Below the pieces are notes generated by a model, which saw nothing but the letters and a program-made list of their open reading frames with translations, searched no databases and was not told the DNA's origin. Of a DNA stretch of 33,287 nucleotides, positions 1 through 9,322 are shown piece after piece; within the stretch, counting starts at the first letter, position 1, and every line of letters starts with the position of its first letter. Position numbers and translations under genes: made by a program. The stretch spans positions 1 through 33,287 of the forward strand of contig CAIWCT010000249.1 in the NCBI GenBank assembly GCA_903911225.1, in the 5' to 3' direction. This stretch comes from an uncultured delta proteobacterium (GTDB taxonomy: Bacteria; Desulfobacterota; WTBG01; CAIYCZ01; CAIRTM01).

Positions 1-126
1 AGCAAACACGTATTATTTAAGCGGTTCATGTTTCTGAAGGTTAGCATTGATGGAGCTGCGCTTGGCAAAGGAGACTACCGGGCGCTTATAGGAACCTGCT
101 CCGGCAAACTAACCCTGGTGAAATAA
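1..126 (+). CDS. C-terminal end of a CDS truncated by the window start (...SKHVLFKRFMFLKVSIDGAALGKGDYRALIGTCSGKLTLVK*), function unknown
   Basis: Frame 1 is open from base 1 to TAA at 124-126 and is followed by a strong terminator hairpin; absent from the ORF track because it has no start in the window. Confidence 0.55.
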   Translation, partial: SKHVLFKRFMFLKVSIDGAALGKGDYRALIGTCSGKLTLVK

Positions 127-169
127 GCCACAGCATCAGAAGCCTTAGGACAATATTTTAAACCTTTAC

Positions 170-208
170 AGCGGTTGGAGATTTGTATTTCTCCAGCCGC
201 TTTTTTTT
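170..208 (+). terminator. Rho-independent terminator
   Basis: agcggttggag-atttgtattt-ctccagccgct followed by a T run; 11-bp stem with one G-U type mismatch. Confidence 0.85.
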
Positions 209-299
209 AGTATCATACTGAAAAATATTTATACACATAGCCATGCAAGTCCTATAAAAAACAACCATAAGTGCTATTGCGCTAATTAATTGTGAGCAT

Positions 300-1910
300 A
301 TGAGATCATCTTTTAATCATGCCGGTTTGCTGTGCATTCTTCTTTTCGTTACGGGCTTTTTCCTTTTTTTCAAGCTTGGTTCGCTCCCGCTTGCCGATCC
401 TGATGAACCCCGCTATGCCGAGTCAGCCCGTGAGATGATCGAACAGGGATCGGTCATGGTCCCATATTTCAATTATGCTCCACGGCTGGAAAAACCGGTA
501 CTCTACTACTGGACCATCTGCTTGAGTTACCTTTTTTTGGGTGTTTCAGAGTTCAGTGCCCGTTTCTCTTCGGTAATTGCAGCTCTACTGGTGCTCTGCG
601 CGGCATTCTTTTTTATCAAACGGTTTTCAGGGCCTGGCGCTGCGACGCTAAGCTGTGCAATACTCAGCGCAAGTCCCCTATTTTTTGTTCCTGCCAGGCT
701 GTCCATGCCGGATATGGTTTTGGGGCTTTTCATAATTCTTTCCCTATTTTGTTTCTATACAGGCTGGCAAGAACAGGCGCCAAAAAAAAAGACTGTATGG
801 TATATCGGGTTCTATTTTTTTCAGGTACTTGCAGCCTGGACAAAAGGACCCATCGGCATCCTGCTGCCGGTTGCGGTAGCGCTGCTGTCGCTTTTGCGGG
901 AACATGACAAAAAAGAATTCAACAACCTGCGCTTTTTCCGGAGCATGTTATGTGTCCTTCTGGCCTCGCTGCCCTGGTATCTCTATATTTATTTTCGCGT
1001 TGATCCGGCAGCCATGCTCCGGATGTCGGAAAGCGAAACGGCAGGACGTATTTTTGGAGCCATGGATCGCCCTCACGATCCGTTCGGTTTCTACTTCGCT
1101 GTGGCGCTGCCCGGCCTTTTGCCCTGTACCTTTCTGATTCCCTGGGCAATATATAAAAGATGCCGGGACCTTGAAAGCAGCAGGCTTAGAAATTTTTTTG
1201 AGACCTGGTTTTTATGCTTTTTTGTTTTTTTCACAGTCTGTGCCCTAAAAAAACCGCAATACATCGTCTCGCTCTCCTGCGTGTTTGCATGTTGGCTGGG
1301 AACGATTGCATGGGAAGTATTTAGTAAGAATCCGAAAAAAAAAGAACCTGCGTTAATTGTGTCGCTAATCGCGCTGTTTGCCTCAGTGCTTGCGGCAGGT
1401 TCCGTAGGTCTGTGGTGGACTTCCCACCATGCCCCTGAGACTATAGCGGGCGTAACGTTGATACTTACCGCCTTCGGTAGTCCAACAGCCCTGGCGCTCT
1501 TGCTTGCCTCACGCAATCACAAGAGAGCTGCTCTGTTTGCCCTATGCATGGCTACGCTTGCCTCGATTATACCTTTTACAAATTATGGAAACGCATGGCT
1601 TGGCCGCTACCGCTCAATGAGGGATTTTGTACAGGAGTATGAACCGCTGGTTGGTCGCGCCGATAAGATTTACAGCGGTTTCAGAACTTTGAACAGCCTT
1701 GTGTTTTACCTGAGAAGGCCGGTGATTATCGATACTAATAGCGATAGCCTTGAAAAAAGTCTCATCGTATCAAACCGGTGGATATGTTTTATTCCTGCAA
1801 AAAAGTATGAAGAAAACCATGATAAACTCTCCGGCTTTTTTGTGGCTGAAAAATACGGTAAGGTGCTGCTGTCGGATATGCCCGCTGCAAGTGAGAAACC
1901 CCGGATGTAA
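300..1910 (+). CDS. ArnT/PMT-like glycosyltransferase family 39 membrane protein
   Basis: 536 aa, multi-TM; N-terminal LADPDEPRYAESAREMIEQGSVMVPYFNYAPRLEKPVLYYW motif typical of ArnT-like GT39. Confidence 0.88.
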   Translation: MRSSFNHAGLLCILLFVTGFFLFFKLGSLPLADPDEPRYAESAREMIEQGSVMVPYFNYAPRLEKPVLYYWTICLSYLFLGVSEFSARFSSVIAALLVLCAAFFFIKRFSGPGAATLSCAILSASPLFFVPARLSMPDMVLGLFIILSLFCFYTGWQEQAPKKKTVWYIGFYFFQVLAAWTKGPIGILLPVAVALLSLLREHDKKEFNNLRFFRSMLCVLLASLPWYLYIYFRVDPAAMLRMSESETAGRIFGAMDRPHDPFGFYFAVALPGLLPCTFLIPWAIYKRCRDLESSRLRNFFETWFLCFFVFFTVCALKKPQYIVSLSCVFACWLGTIAWEVFSKNPKKKEPALIVSLIALFASVLAAGSVGLWWTSHHAPETIAGVTLILTAFGSPTALALLLASRNHKRAALFALCMATLASIIPFTNYGNAWLGRYRSMRDFVQEYEPLVGRADKIYSGFRTLNSLVFYLRRPVIIDTNSDSLEKSLIVSNRWICFIPAKKYEENHDKLSGFFVAEKYGKVLLSDMPAASEKPRM

Positions 1911-1943
1911 AACCTAAGCAGTGCGTCAGCCGCGGGGGATGGG

Positions 1944-3254
1944 TTACCTTTTTGCCTGATCCAACTGCTTTTCCGAATAATTCTCATAAATTTCCCAGAA
2001 TGTATCATTATGGCTTATAAGAGGCCGACCATGACTGCTGCCAGGATCGCGATGATCACGCAAAACAAGAATCACATCGGAACTCACAGCCGGATTGGTT
2101 TTAAAATACTCATGCGTATCCTTGCCTGTGCCGGCGATATGGGCGTCGATTATCTGTATCCGGGAGTTTTTTTGCAGGAGCGCCAGTTCGTCGACCTCAA
2201 GATCTGACGGTGAAAGCTCGCCGAATCGGGATGCACTGTTGAACACCCAGGAAGCTTTGCGCAGCTCCCGGTCTTGTGATGAAACATAGATCACGCTGTG
2301 ATTTGCCACTTGCCAAAGACGCTCGGCGGTAATGCGCTGTGAGGCAACCTCTATATCGAAATCCGGCGCGGCCAGCATCACGGTGTTGATTTTCAATAAA
2401 ATACGGGGATCTTCGCCGGAAGCGCGCATCTGGATGTTGAGCTCGCGCAGGGCGTCGGCAACAATATCGCCGCCACGGCTGTGGGTGAGAATATTAACGC
2501 AGGCAACATCCGGGCAGGAACCGAGCAGCCGCAGCAACTGCTTGAGATGGTAAACAGTAAATTCACCCGATTCACGGTCATAGGCATAGCCTGTAATGCC
2601 TCGTTTGCTTGCGGGCCAGGAATAGCTTATAGGAAGGGCCGTTCGGCCCATAAAGTGCCAGAGCTCTGCCACGGACTGCAGCGGCTCTTCAAAACCGGTA
2701 TTGAATCCATGAATGTATAAAAGTACCTCTTTAGAGGAACTGCGCACCAACTGCCGGGTCAGGAATATTTTAAAACGTTCATCAGCCTCTTTGCGGGCAG
2801 CAACATTTTTGGGCGATTCGACAATATCACCATCAACCACCATCATGGTGGCCGGAGTCTCCGGAAAACGACCCGCCTCGTCAATACGCGTTACACGAAG
2901 TGCAATCCGTTGCTCGCGCGTTCGCCCACAGCTTGCCTGTACGAGCTCATCCCATGTAAGCCCTTTGCCGAATTCAACCTCGGATATGCCATAGGACATA
3001 TACCGCGAACGATGATGCCCGTACCTGGCGCCGAGCGCAGAAGAGACCTCAGGCAGGCGATCAGTAACGTAGAGTATGTCTGCCCTGCTGTTGCGCAGTG
3101 CAGGCGGTACAGCGGCAAAAGAATTTGCAGTCGACTGCAGATACAAATTGGGAGTAGGCATCATGACGTATTCATCGCTTTCAAAACAGCCGAATAAAAA
3201 AACCGCAATGATGACGATGCTGAAGCGCAGTATGCTTATGAAGAAAAAATTCAT
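1944..3254 (-). CDS. Alpha/beta hydrolase of the DUF900 type, probable lipoprotein
   Basis: LLYIHGFNTGF and ILTHSRGGDIVADAL hydrolase motifs; hydrophobic N-terminus ending in LFGC lipobox. ORF opens at 3308 but the internal ATG at 3254 (MNFFFIS...) gives the signal peptide. Confidence 0.8.
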   Translation of the reverse strand: MNFFFISILRFSIVIIAVFLFGCFESDEYVMMPTPNLYLQSTANSFAAVPPALRNSRADILYVTDRLPEVSSALGARYGHHRSRYMSYGISEVEFGKGLTWDELVQASCGRTREQRIALRVTRIDEAGRFPETPATMMVVDGDIVESPKNVAARKEADERFKIFLTRQLVRSSSKEVLLYIHGFNTGFEEPLQSVAELWHFMGRTALPISYSWPASKRGITGYAYDRESGEFTVYHLKQLLRLLGSCPDVACVNILTHSRGGDIVADALRELNIQMRASGEDPRILLKINTVMLAAPDFDIEVASQRITAERLWQVANHSVIYVSSQDRELRKASWVFNSASRFGELSPSDLEVDELALLQKNSRIQIIDAHIAGTGKDTHEYFKTNPAVSSDVILVLRDHRDPGSSHGRPLISHNDTFWEIYENYSEKQLDQAKR

Positions 3255-3440
3255 GGTGCACTGATTACTGTGATGCGACTGCCGTACTGAAATGTTGTAT
3301 AAATACATGAAGGGAAAGAATAGTCCGTGGGTTCTGTTTTGTCAATCGCCGTTTATAATGCTGAATCTAGTGTTTTTTCACCAGATTCATATATACCGCT
3401 GTTGACGTGTGTCAGCGGCACAGTGTGGCGAAAGCAGTCA

Positions 3441-5147
3441 TTACATTGTATCACTATGAGCAAAGGGCGAATATCCAAGTTTGTGAGCCTTTGCCCATAA
3501 AACAGCGAATCTGCAATTAAGTATAGCAGGGCGATACTCATGATATCCGGCTTCTAGAAACGCTATACCCCCATCATAGGGCCTGCCATCCAGCCAGCCT
3601 GTAACTGTTTTTCTTTCAGCTATGATCACATACGGCGCAGGTATCTGTATATCAAAAAAAATCGGGTTTACAGCATCAGATACAGCTGGAAGCATTTTGC
3701 CGGCAACCCGCAGCGAACCGACAGAAATATAATTTGCATTAAGAAAGTCACGGGCGCGGGCTGGGAACCGGGAATCATCATCTGTTGCAACACAGGTGCG
3801 GGCTGCAATAAGCCGTTCAGGGATATCATCAGTCAGAAGTCCGCGTTTAAATCGTGTTTTGGTGATTTTTTCCATGACATAGTAGGAAGAACGCGGGCGA
3901 AATATGGTTTCTCCTTTCACATCAGCAACAGAATCAGTTGCTTCGGTTAGGAGCAAAACATCTTTAAGCATAGTAAGTTTGTCGTCACCGTGAAAGTATC
4001 CGCGGGCGCAAATCAAGTAAACTTCCACGAGAATTACCAGGGCTGGAACTGCCCAGCCGGGGAGCGGGCGGAACCGAAATTTCCAGACGAACGGCGTGCA
4101 GAGAATAAAAAACAGGGGATAGAATGGAAAAAAATGTTCGGGTTGCATCAATGGGCAAAAAGCAATCAGCGCCGAGAAATACAACCAGCATATTAAAAAG
4201 ATAATAATCCGCCTTGACCGCATGGCATCCTGAACCGTATGCCTGCCAATGAGCCATGCAATCCAGAAAAGCAGTGGCAGTGAAACAGTAAAAACAAAAA
4301 TCTGTTGATACATGCTATCCCATAAACCCAGGCCGGAGATCATGTTGTGTTGTATGGTTTGATAGAAAAAGGGGGTAAGTGCATCTTGTGTGTAAAAGAA
4401 AAATATGAGCGCACCGGGGATTATGGAGATCCCGGCTGACAGCGCCAGCCCGTATTTGATAAGTCTGTTGAAAGCAGGCCTGGCGATATTAAAAGTTGCC
4501 GGAAAAATAATTATTGCCAGCGCAGCGGCCCCAAGCGAGGCGATCAGAAAGGTCGTCTTAACAGACACCCCCAGCGCAGCTCCCATCAAAACACCCATCC
4601 AAAACCCGCGTGATGCCTGCAGCCCCCCTTTGATTAATATAACAATCGCCACCAGCCAGAACACGGCCCAGAGATCATCCGGTCGATACTCAGCAGAACA
4701 CAAAAAATAATAAAACCATAGACCGGTGAATACCGCAGCCCACAAACCGCATCGGTCAGAGAAAACCTCCCTGCCGAGCACATACGTGCACCAAAGCACG
4801 ATACAATAGAGAGGAACCATTGCCAGCCGCATTGCAAACAGAGTGTTTGCGCTTTCACCAAAGGCAGTAAGAAGTGGAACGCAGAGCATATGAAAAAACG
4901 GGGCATGGTTATCGAAAACATCACGGTACTGAAGAAAACCGTGAGCCCAGCCCCACACGATATGCAGGTGTTGGCATTCATCAGTGTCAAAGCGATACAG
5001 GAATGCGGCAGCAACCTTCAACAGCACGGTCAGCGCCAGCAAGGCATACGCAATGACCCGCTCCCCTTGCTGCACTTCCCGGCAGTACCGGGGCTCTTTT
5101 TTTATTTTGTAAAACAAAGCAGATTTTGATTCCATCATGACACACAT
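3441..5147 (-). CDS. GT39-like polytopic membrane glycosyltransferase, paralogue of 9323-11068
   Basis: 568 aa; FDTDECQHLHIVWGWAHGFLQYRDVFDNHAPFFHML motif, many TM segments, conserved C-terminal domain shared with the 581-aa ORF. Confidence 0.78.
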   Translation of the reverse strand: MCVMMESKSALFYKIKKEPRYCREVQQGERVIAYALLALTVLLKVAAAFLYRFDTDECQHLHIVWGWAHGFLQYRDVFDNHAPFFHMLCVPLLTAFGESANTLFAMRLAMVPLYCIVLWCTYVLGREVFSDRCGLWAAVFTGLWFYYFLCSAEYRPDDLWAVFWLVAIVILIKGGLQASRGFWMGVLMGAALGVSVKTTFLIASLGAAALAIIIFPATFNIARPAFNRLIKYGLALSAGISIIPGALIFFFYTQDALTPFFYQTIQHNMISGLGLWDSMYQQIFVFTVSLPLLFWIAWLIGRHTVQDAMRSRRIIIFLICWLYFSALIAFCPLMQPEHFFPFYPLFFILCTPFVWKFRFRPLPGWAVPALVILVEVYLICARGYFHGDDKLTMLKDVLLLTEATDSVADVKGETIFRPRSSYYVMEKITKTRFKRGLLTDDIPERLIAARTCVATDDDSRFPARARDFLNANYISVGSLRVAGKMLPAVSDAVNPIFFDIQIPAPYVIIAERKTVTGWLDGRPYDGGIAFLEAGYHEYRPAILNCRFAVLWAKAHKLGYSPFAHSDTM

Positions 5148-5177
5148 AGATGCAAAAAATAGTGTGAATGGCCTGTT

Positions 5178-6701
5178 TCATTTTTTCGGCTCATTCTCCG
5201 CCGGTTGCATGCTGCGGGCCTGCCAGATCCTGGTGTCAAGAACTTTACCGTCAATATCAAATGCCTTAATCTCACAAGTCGCGCCATGAATCTGGAAGAC
5301 GGCAATGTTGAAAGCTTTGACGTAAATTTTTGAATACGGGTTCTGCTTCTGTGCATTTTCGTGCTCATTCATAAGACCCGCGCCAGCTCCTGCGGTGGTG
5401 ATCAGGCTGACACCTCCATTAAGTTCGGAGCGCTCATAGCTGTGGGAATGGCCGGCGATTATAGCCGTAATATGATGACTTACAAGAAGCGGCAAAATAG
5501 TGTCATGAATTTGTCGCGCCGTTTCCTCACCCGGCTCATCACCGGACAATTTTCCATGCCGGGCAGAGCTATACGGCGGATAATGCGTTACCAGAAAGAT
5601 GAACGGTGCTGTTGATCTGTTCAAAACATTTCTGAGCCACGCGTAGGGCTCGCCGCTTGTGCGCCAGTCAAGCTCGCCATTGATGCCTATTACATGGGCG
5701 GGGCCTATCCGCTGCTCCCAATTCGTTGTGCCCGTTGATGTTTGAAACATACGCTGAAAAATACTGGCATTGTATTCATGGTTGCCGATAACTGGATATA
5801 GCGGCACGCTGGCCAGCACTTCCGCAGCAGGCTCAAACATCTCCCGCTGCCAGTCATCAAAGATAAGCCCCTCCTTAACCATATCGCCTGTATGGATGAA
5901 GAAGGCCGGAGTTTTGCTCCGTATGAGCGCTGCGATCCTGGCCCAGATATCCGGATTGCTGCGGCTGTCACCGCAGGCGGCAAATGTAAGCTCATCACCA
6001 GCTCCGAAGGTCCTGACATGATACGGGCCTGATATTGTTGCCTTTTCCGTAAGCGGATGTACGGCGATGAGCCGGTAATCGTAGTCACGCCCCGGCTGCA
6101 GGCCATCCACGCGCCAGCTATGCACGGCACTCTCAGGCGATTCCAGTGCGCGTCCGGCAACTTCAAGGCGCACGGGCACGGGCATATTGGTCTGGCAGGT
6201 GACCGTAAAAAAATCCTCTCCCGCAAACCCCAGCACGGGACTTATGGTAAACAGGCAGGGGGCTGTAGCGGTTAGACCTGCAAGACGCACTTTAAACCAT
6301 GAATAGTGCGGCTTAAGATTAAACGGCTCACCCGGAAAGTCGACTTGCGGCTGCGGTGTAAACTGTGGCAGCAGCGGCACAGCCACTCGTAAAATGTTTT
6401 TGCCTTTAACCAGAAGCCGGGCCGGAATAGCAGGAATTTTTTCATACTGCATCCCTGCAAAGGGTACCGGAACAGGCCAACCATTAAGGGTCCAGTCATG
6501 CAGTTCTTTGGGAGCAGCAAGCTCCAGTGCCACAAACCGGGCAGGGTCATCTACGGTAAACGTAAAGCTGACCCTCCGCAGAGAAGCGCTTGTAAGGAGT
6601 AACCATGCCGCGTAGGCACAGCCCGATGCAAGCAGGGCAATGGCGAAACACTTGATGATGCGGCTTTTTAACGAGCGTCGCTTGCTGTCAAAATATTTCA
6701 T
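5178..6701 (-). CDS. Metallophosphoesterase, purple-acid-phosphatase-like, membrane-anchored/exported
   Basis: GDSRSN, HTGDMVKEG, VIGNHEYN, THYPPYS, AGHSHSYER metallophosphoesterase motifs; N-terminal TM segment and beta-rich region. Confidence 0.88.
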   Translation of the reverse strand: MKYFDSKRRSLKSRIIKCFAIALLASGCAYAAWLLLTSASLRRVSFTFTVDDPARFVALELAAPKELHDWTLNGWPVPVPFAGMQYEKIPAIPARLLVKGKNILRVAVPLLPQFTPQPQVDFPGEPFNLKPHYSWFKVRLAGLTATAPCLFTISPVLGFAGEDFFTVTCQTNMPVPVRLEVAGRALESPESAVHSWRVDGLQPGRDYDYRLIAVHPLTEKATISGPYHVRTFGAGDELTFAACGDSRSNPDIWARIAALIRSKTPAFFIHTGDMVKEGLIFDDWQREMFEPAAEVLASVPLYPVIGNHEYNASIFQRMFQTSTGTTNWEQRIGPAHVIGINGELDWRTSGEPYAWLRNVLNRSTAPFIFLVTHYPPYSSARHGKLSGDEPGEETARQIHDTILPLLVSHHITAIIAGHSHSYERSELNGGVSLITTAGAGAGLMNEHENAQKQNPYSKIYVKAFNIAVFQIHGATCEIKAFDIDGKVLDTRIWQARSMQPAENEPKK

Positions 6702-6833
6702 GTAGAGTTACCTTGGTTTATAAAAGTAGTAATAGAGGAGTCGAAATATGGTGTTACCCCCGCCCCTCCCCTTCATATTATATAGCACTAAATCAGGCGT
6801 TGCTTCGTGAAATGCCGACTTGTAATATGTTGT

Positions 6834-7451
6834 TCATGATGGGCTTTCCCCTGGCTTTTTTTTAAAATACCTCCGCCGTACAATCAATAAACCCATTAAC
6901 AGAACTGCAAATACAAGAACGCCGATGCCCAGACAGCTGTGAATCTCTTGAGAGGCTTTAAGCCACTCTTCGCCCGCATAATAGCCCAGAGCCACAAAAG
7001 CCGCAGCCCACACAAAACCTGCTGGATAGGTCGCCGCGGCAAACACCACAAAACGTATACCGAACGTGCCAGCCGTAAACGGGGTTGCCTGCCGAAGCCC
7101 CGGCATGAAATAGCTAAAGGGCATCGCCCACCTGCCCCTGCTGCCTATCAGCGCAACGGCATTACCCAAACGATCCTGGCTGATATTAAAAAAACTAAAA
7201 ATTTTTTTTATAAGATAATATCCGCCGGTGCGGCCCAGAAAGTATGTTATCGTAATGCCGCAGCTGCTTCCGAGAAAAGCCGCCATGGCAGCCCCTGGGC
7301 CGTTCAGGCTTCCTTTAAAAACGAGATAGCCTGCAAGCATCAGTAGCATTTCATCCGGCACGGGTATACCGATAAGACCACCGGCAAAAAATGTGAAGAT
7401 TGCGATATAGCCCCATGAAGAAATCCAGTGTAAAACAGCATCCAGCGGCAT
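6834..7451 (-). CDS. DedA family membrane protein
   Basis: IPVPDEMLLMLAGYLVFKG and GRTGGYYLIKK, MPGLRQATPFTAG motifs. ORF opens at 7490; ATG at 7451 (MPLDAVLHW) lies just downstream of the preceding stop and has a plausible RBS. Confidence 0.85.
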   Translation of the reverse strand: MPLDAVLHWISSWGYIAIFTFFAGGLIGIPVPDEMLLMLAGYLVFKGSLNGPGAAMAAFLGSSCGITITYFLGRTGGYYLIKKIFSFFNISQDRLGNAVALIGSRGRWAMPFSYFMPGLRQATPFTAGTFGIRFVVFAAATYPAGFVWAAAFVALGYYAGEEWLKASQEIHSCLGIGVLVFAVLLMGLLIVRRRYFKKKPGESPS

Positions 7452-7459
7452 GCCTGCTG

Positions 7460-9307
7460 TCAGCTTTCCACGAAGCCATGTTCCGCACACTGGGCGCGGA
7501 AGCAGAAAAATGCCTGGTAAATCCGCAGCGCGTCTGCAATAGGCTGGAAATGAGACGACCTGTTATTGCCGAAATAGATGGTCGGTATCGGTACCGTAGC
7601 AATCCGTTTATGGCTCTCCAGCGCAAACAGAAGCATAATCAGTTCCGTCTCGTAGCGCCCTCCTTTGACGTTCAGCAAAACTTCCTGCAAAAAACTTTTT
7701 TTGAAAGCACGAAAGCCTGATTGCGTATCATGGGGGATGAGGGGATAAAAAAAGCGCATAAATTTATATGTCAGCATGTTGCCCAGACAGCTGCGAATGG
7801 GGATTGAGCCTGGGCGGCTCTTAACCCGGCCCCCGATGACCATGTCTGCATTGTTTTGATGGCACTCATGCACGAGCCTGGGGATGTCGGCAGGGCGATG
7901 TTGCCGATCGCCGTCAATTGTAACAAGAACATCGAATGGTATGTTCTCAAGTGCGTATCGAAACCCCTCAAGCAGGACCACGCCTTTGCCCCGGTTTACG
8001 GGACACGAGACAATATGCAGCCGCCCGTTCATTTCCGCAGCCAGCGATTGTAGAATTGCGCCTGTTTCATCTATGGAACCGTCATTTATTGCAAGTACAT
8101 GCCGGGAGTACTTCAACGCCTCACGGATTACCTCCGCGCATGAATAGGCGACATTATAGCAGGGAATCAGACAGCACACTTCAGCAGGAACAATGCTGTC
8201 AACATGCCAGGCAGTTGGAACCGGCAGGCTGAATGTTTGTTGCTGCGGTACGGGAATTTCCCGCCAGCCTGCGGTATCGAAAAAAAGAAATCGCTGTTCC
8301 AGCTTCACAAAAACCCTTTGCATGGGTGGAAAAACCGAAAGAGGAATCACAATATCTCCATGTCGGCGACCACCGTGGTAGGATGCTTCGGCCACGACCA
8401 TGCCAGAGGCGATATCGCGAAGTTCAATTTTTCCGGAAGCTGCAGGGATCGTCATAACATAGCCTGCGCCGCCATCTATTGAATGGTAGGTAAAGATATA
8501 CAGTTGTGCCTTCCCTATTCCAGCCAGACGATTTTTTAAGGAAATCGAGAGCAACAGTGATGTATTATTTGTAACTAGCGCCATGTGCACCGGGTGCCTC
8601 GTATCGCATTCGACGGGCTTTGTTGAGGGCATATAAAGTTCCTGATCGGAGGCATAGGGTAAAAAACGGATACGGCTGAGTTTCATTTGCGTATTATGGC
8701 GTTCAATGGCGTTTAGTTTACGGATTTTTTGGGCTGGCAATAACGGCAGGTAAATAAGGCTCTGTTGCTTCAGGCCGTTGTGCCCGTAATGCACACAGTA
8801 ATAGATATACTGAAGTCGTGCGGAGGGCTTTGTTATGGTTGCACGGGCAATACTAATAAGGACGCCAAGAGCGCTGTGATCCGGGTGCAGGTCAAGCGGT
8901 GATGGCCCGACAATCAGCGTGGGCTGCCAATCATCGATCTCCGCACTGATACGCTGGAGTATGGCCCCGCTTTCTTTCAGCAAAAGCTCGGTGATTCCCT
9001 GGTCGGGATATCCCCAGAAAACAGCGTTTTCAGGTTGCAAGCCAAGGCAGGCCAGAGAAGCAAGCGCCTCGGCGTTTCGCCGAAAACCCCATCTTATTCT
9101 GTCGGCCGATTCGATACGCCAGCGATGTTCGTCAACCCGTTGCGGCCAGGGATTATTGTCTCCATTGGTCACAAAGATGACTCTGATTGCAGCGCCTGCA
9201 GCGACCGCCTGTTGCAGCAGCCCGCCGGTAGCAAGCGCTTCGTCATCGGGGTGGGCAGCAAAAAGCAATATTCTTGAATTTTCTTGGAATGTCAGGGGTT
9301 TTTTCAT
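7460..9307 (-). CDS. PIG-L (LmbE-like) deacetylase fused to C-terminal GT2 (polyprenol-phosphate mannosyltransferase-like) glycosyltransferase
   Basis: N-terminal AAHPDDEALATGG...HPDHSALG (PIG-L); C-terminal CLIPCYNVAYSCAEVI...INDGSIDETG...VTIDGDRQHRPADIPRL...DTQSGFRAFKK (GT2). Confidence 0.88.
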   Translation of the reverse strand: MKKPLTFQENSRILLFAAHPDDEALATGGLLQQAVAAGAAIRVIFVTNGDNNPWPQRVDEHRWRIESADRIRWGFRRNAEALASLACLGLQPENAVFWGYPDQGITELLLKESGAILQRISAEIDDWQPTLIVGPSPLDLHPDHSALGVLISIARATITKPSARLQYIYYCVHYGHNGLKQQSLIYLPLLPAQKIRKLNAIERHNTQMKLSRIRFLPYASDQELYMPSTKPVECDTRHPVHMALVTNNTSLLLSISLKNRLAGIGKAQLYIFTYHSIDGGAGYVMTIPAASGKIELRDIASGMVVAEASYHGGRRHGDIVIPLSVFPPMQRVFVKLEQRFLFFDTAGWREIPVPQQQTFSLPVPTAWHVDSIVPAEVCCLIPCYNVAYSCAEVIREALKYSRHVLAINDGSIDETGAILQSLAAEMNGRLHIVSCPVNRGKGVVLLEGFRYALENIPFDVLVTIDGDRQHRPADIPRLVHECHQNNADMVIGGRVKSRPGSIPIRSCLGNMLTYKFMRFFYPLIPHDTQSGFRAFKKSFLQEVLLNVKGGRYETELIMLLFALESHKRIATVPIPTIYFGNNRSSHFQPIADALRIYQAFFCFRAQCAEHGFVES

Positions 9308-9322
9308 GGTGTCGCACCTTAT

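Noticed and set aside
527-1516. Antisense and alternate-frame ORFs inside the first ArnT-like gene (and the equivalent short ORFs throughout the window)
   Set aside because: They overlap well-supported coding sequences, have no recognisable domains and low-complexity basic compositions typical of spurious frames
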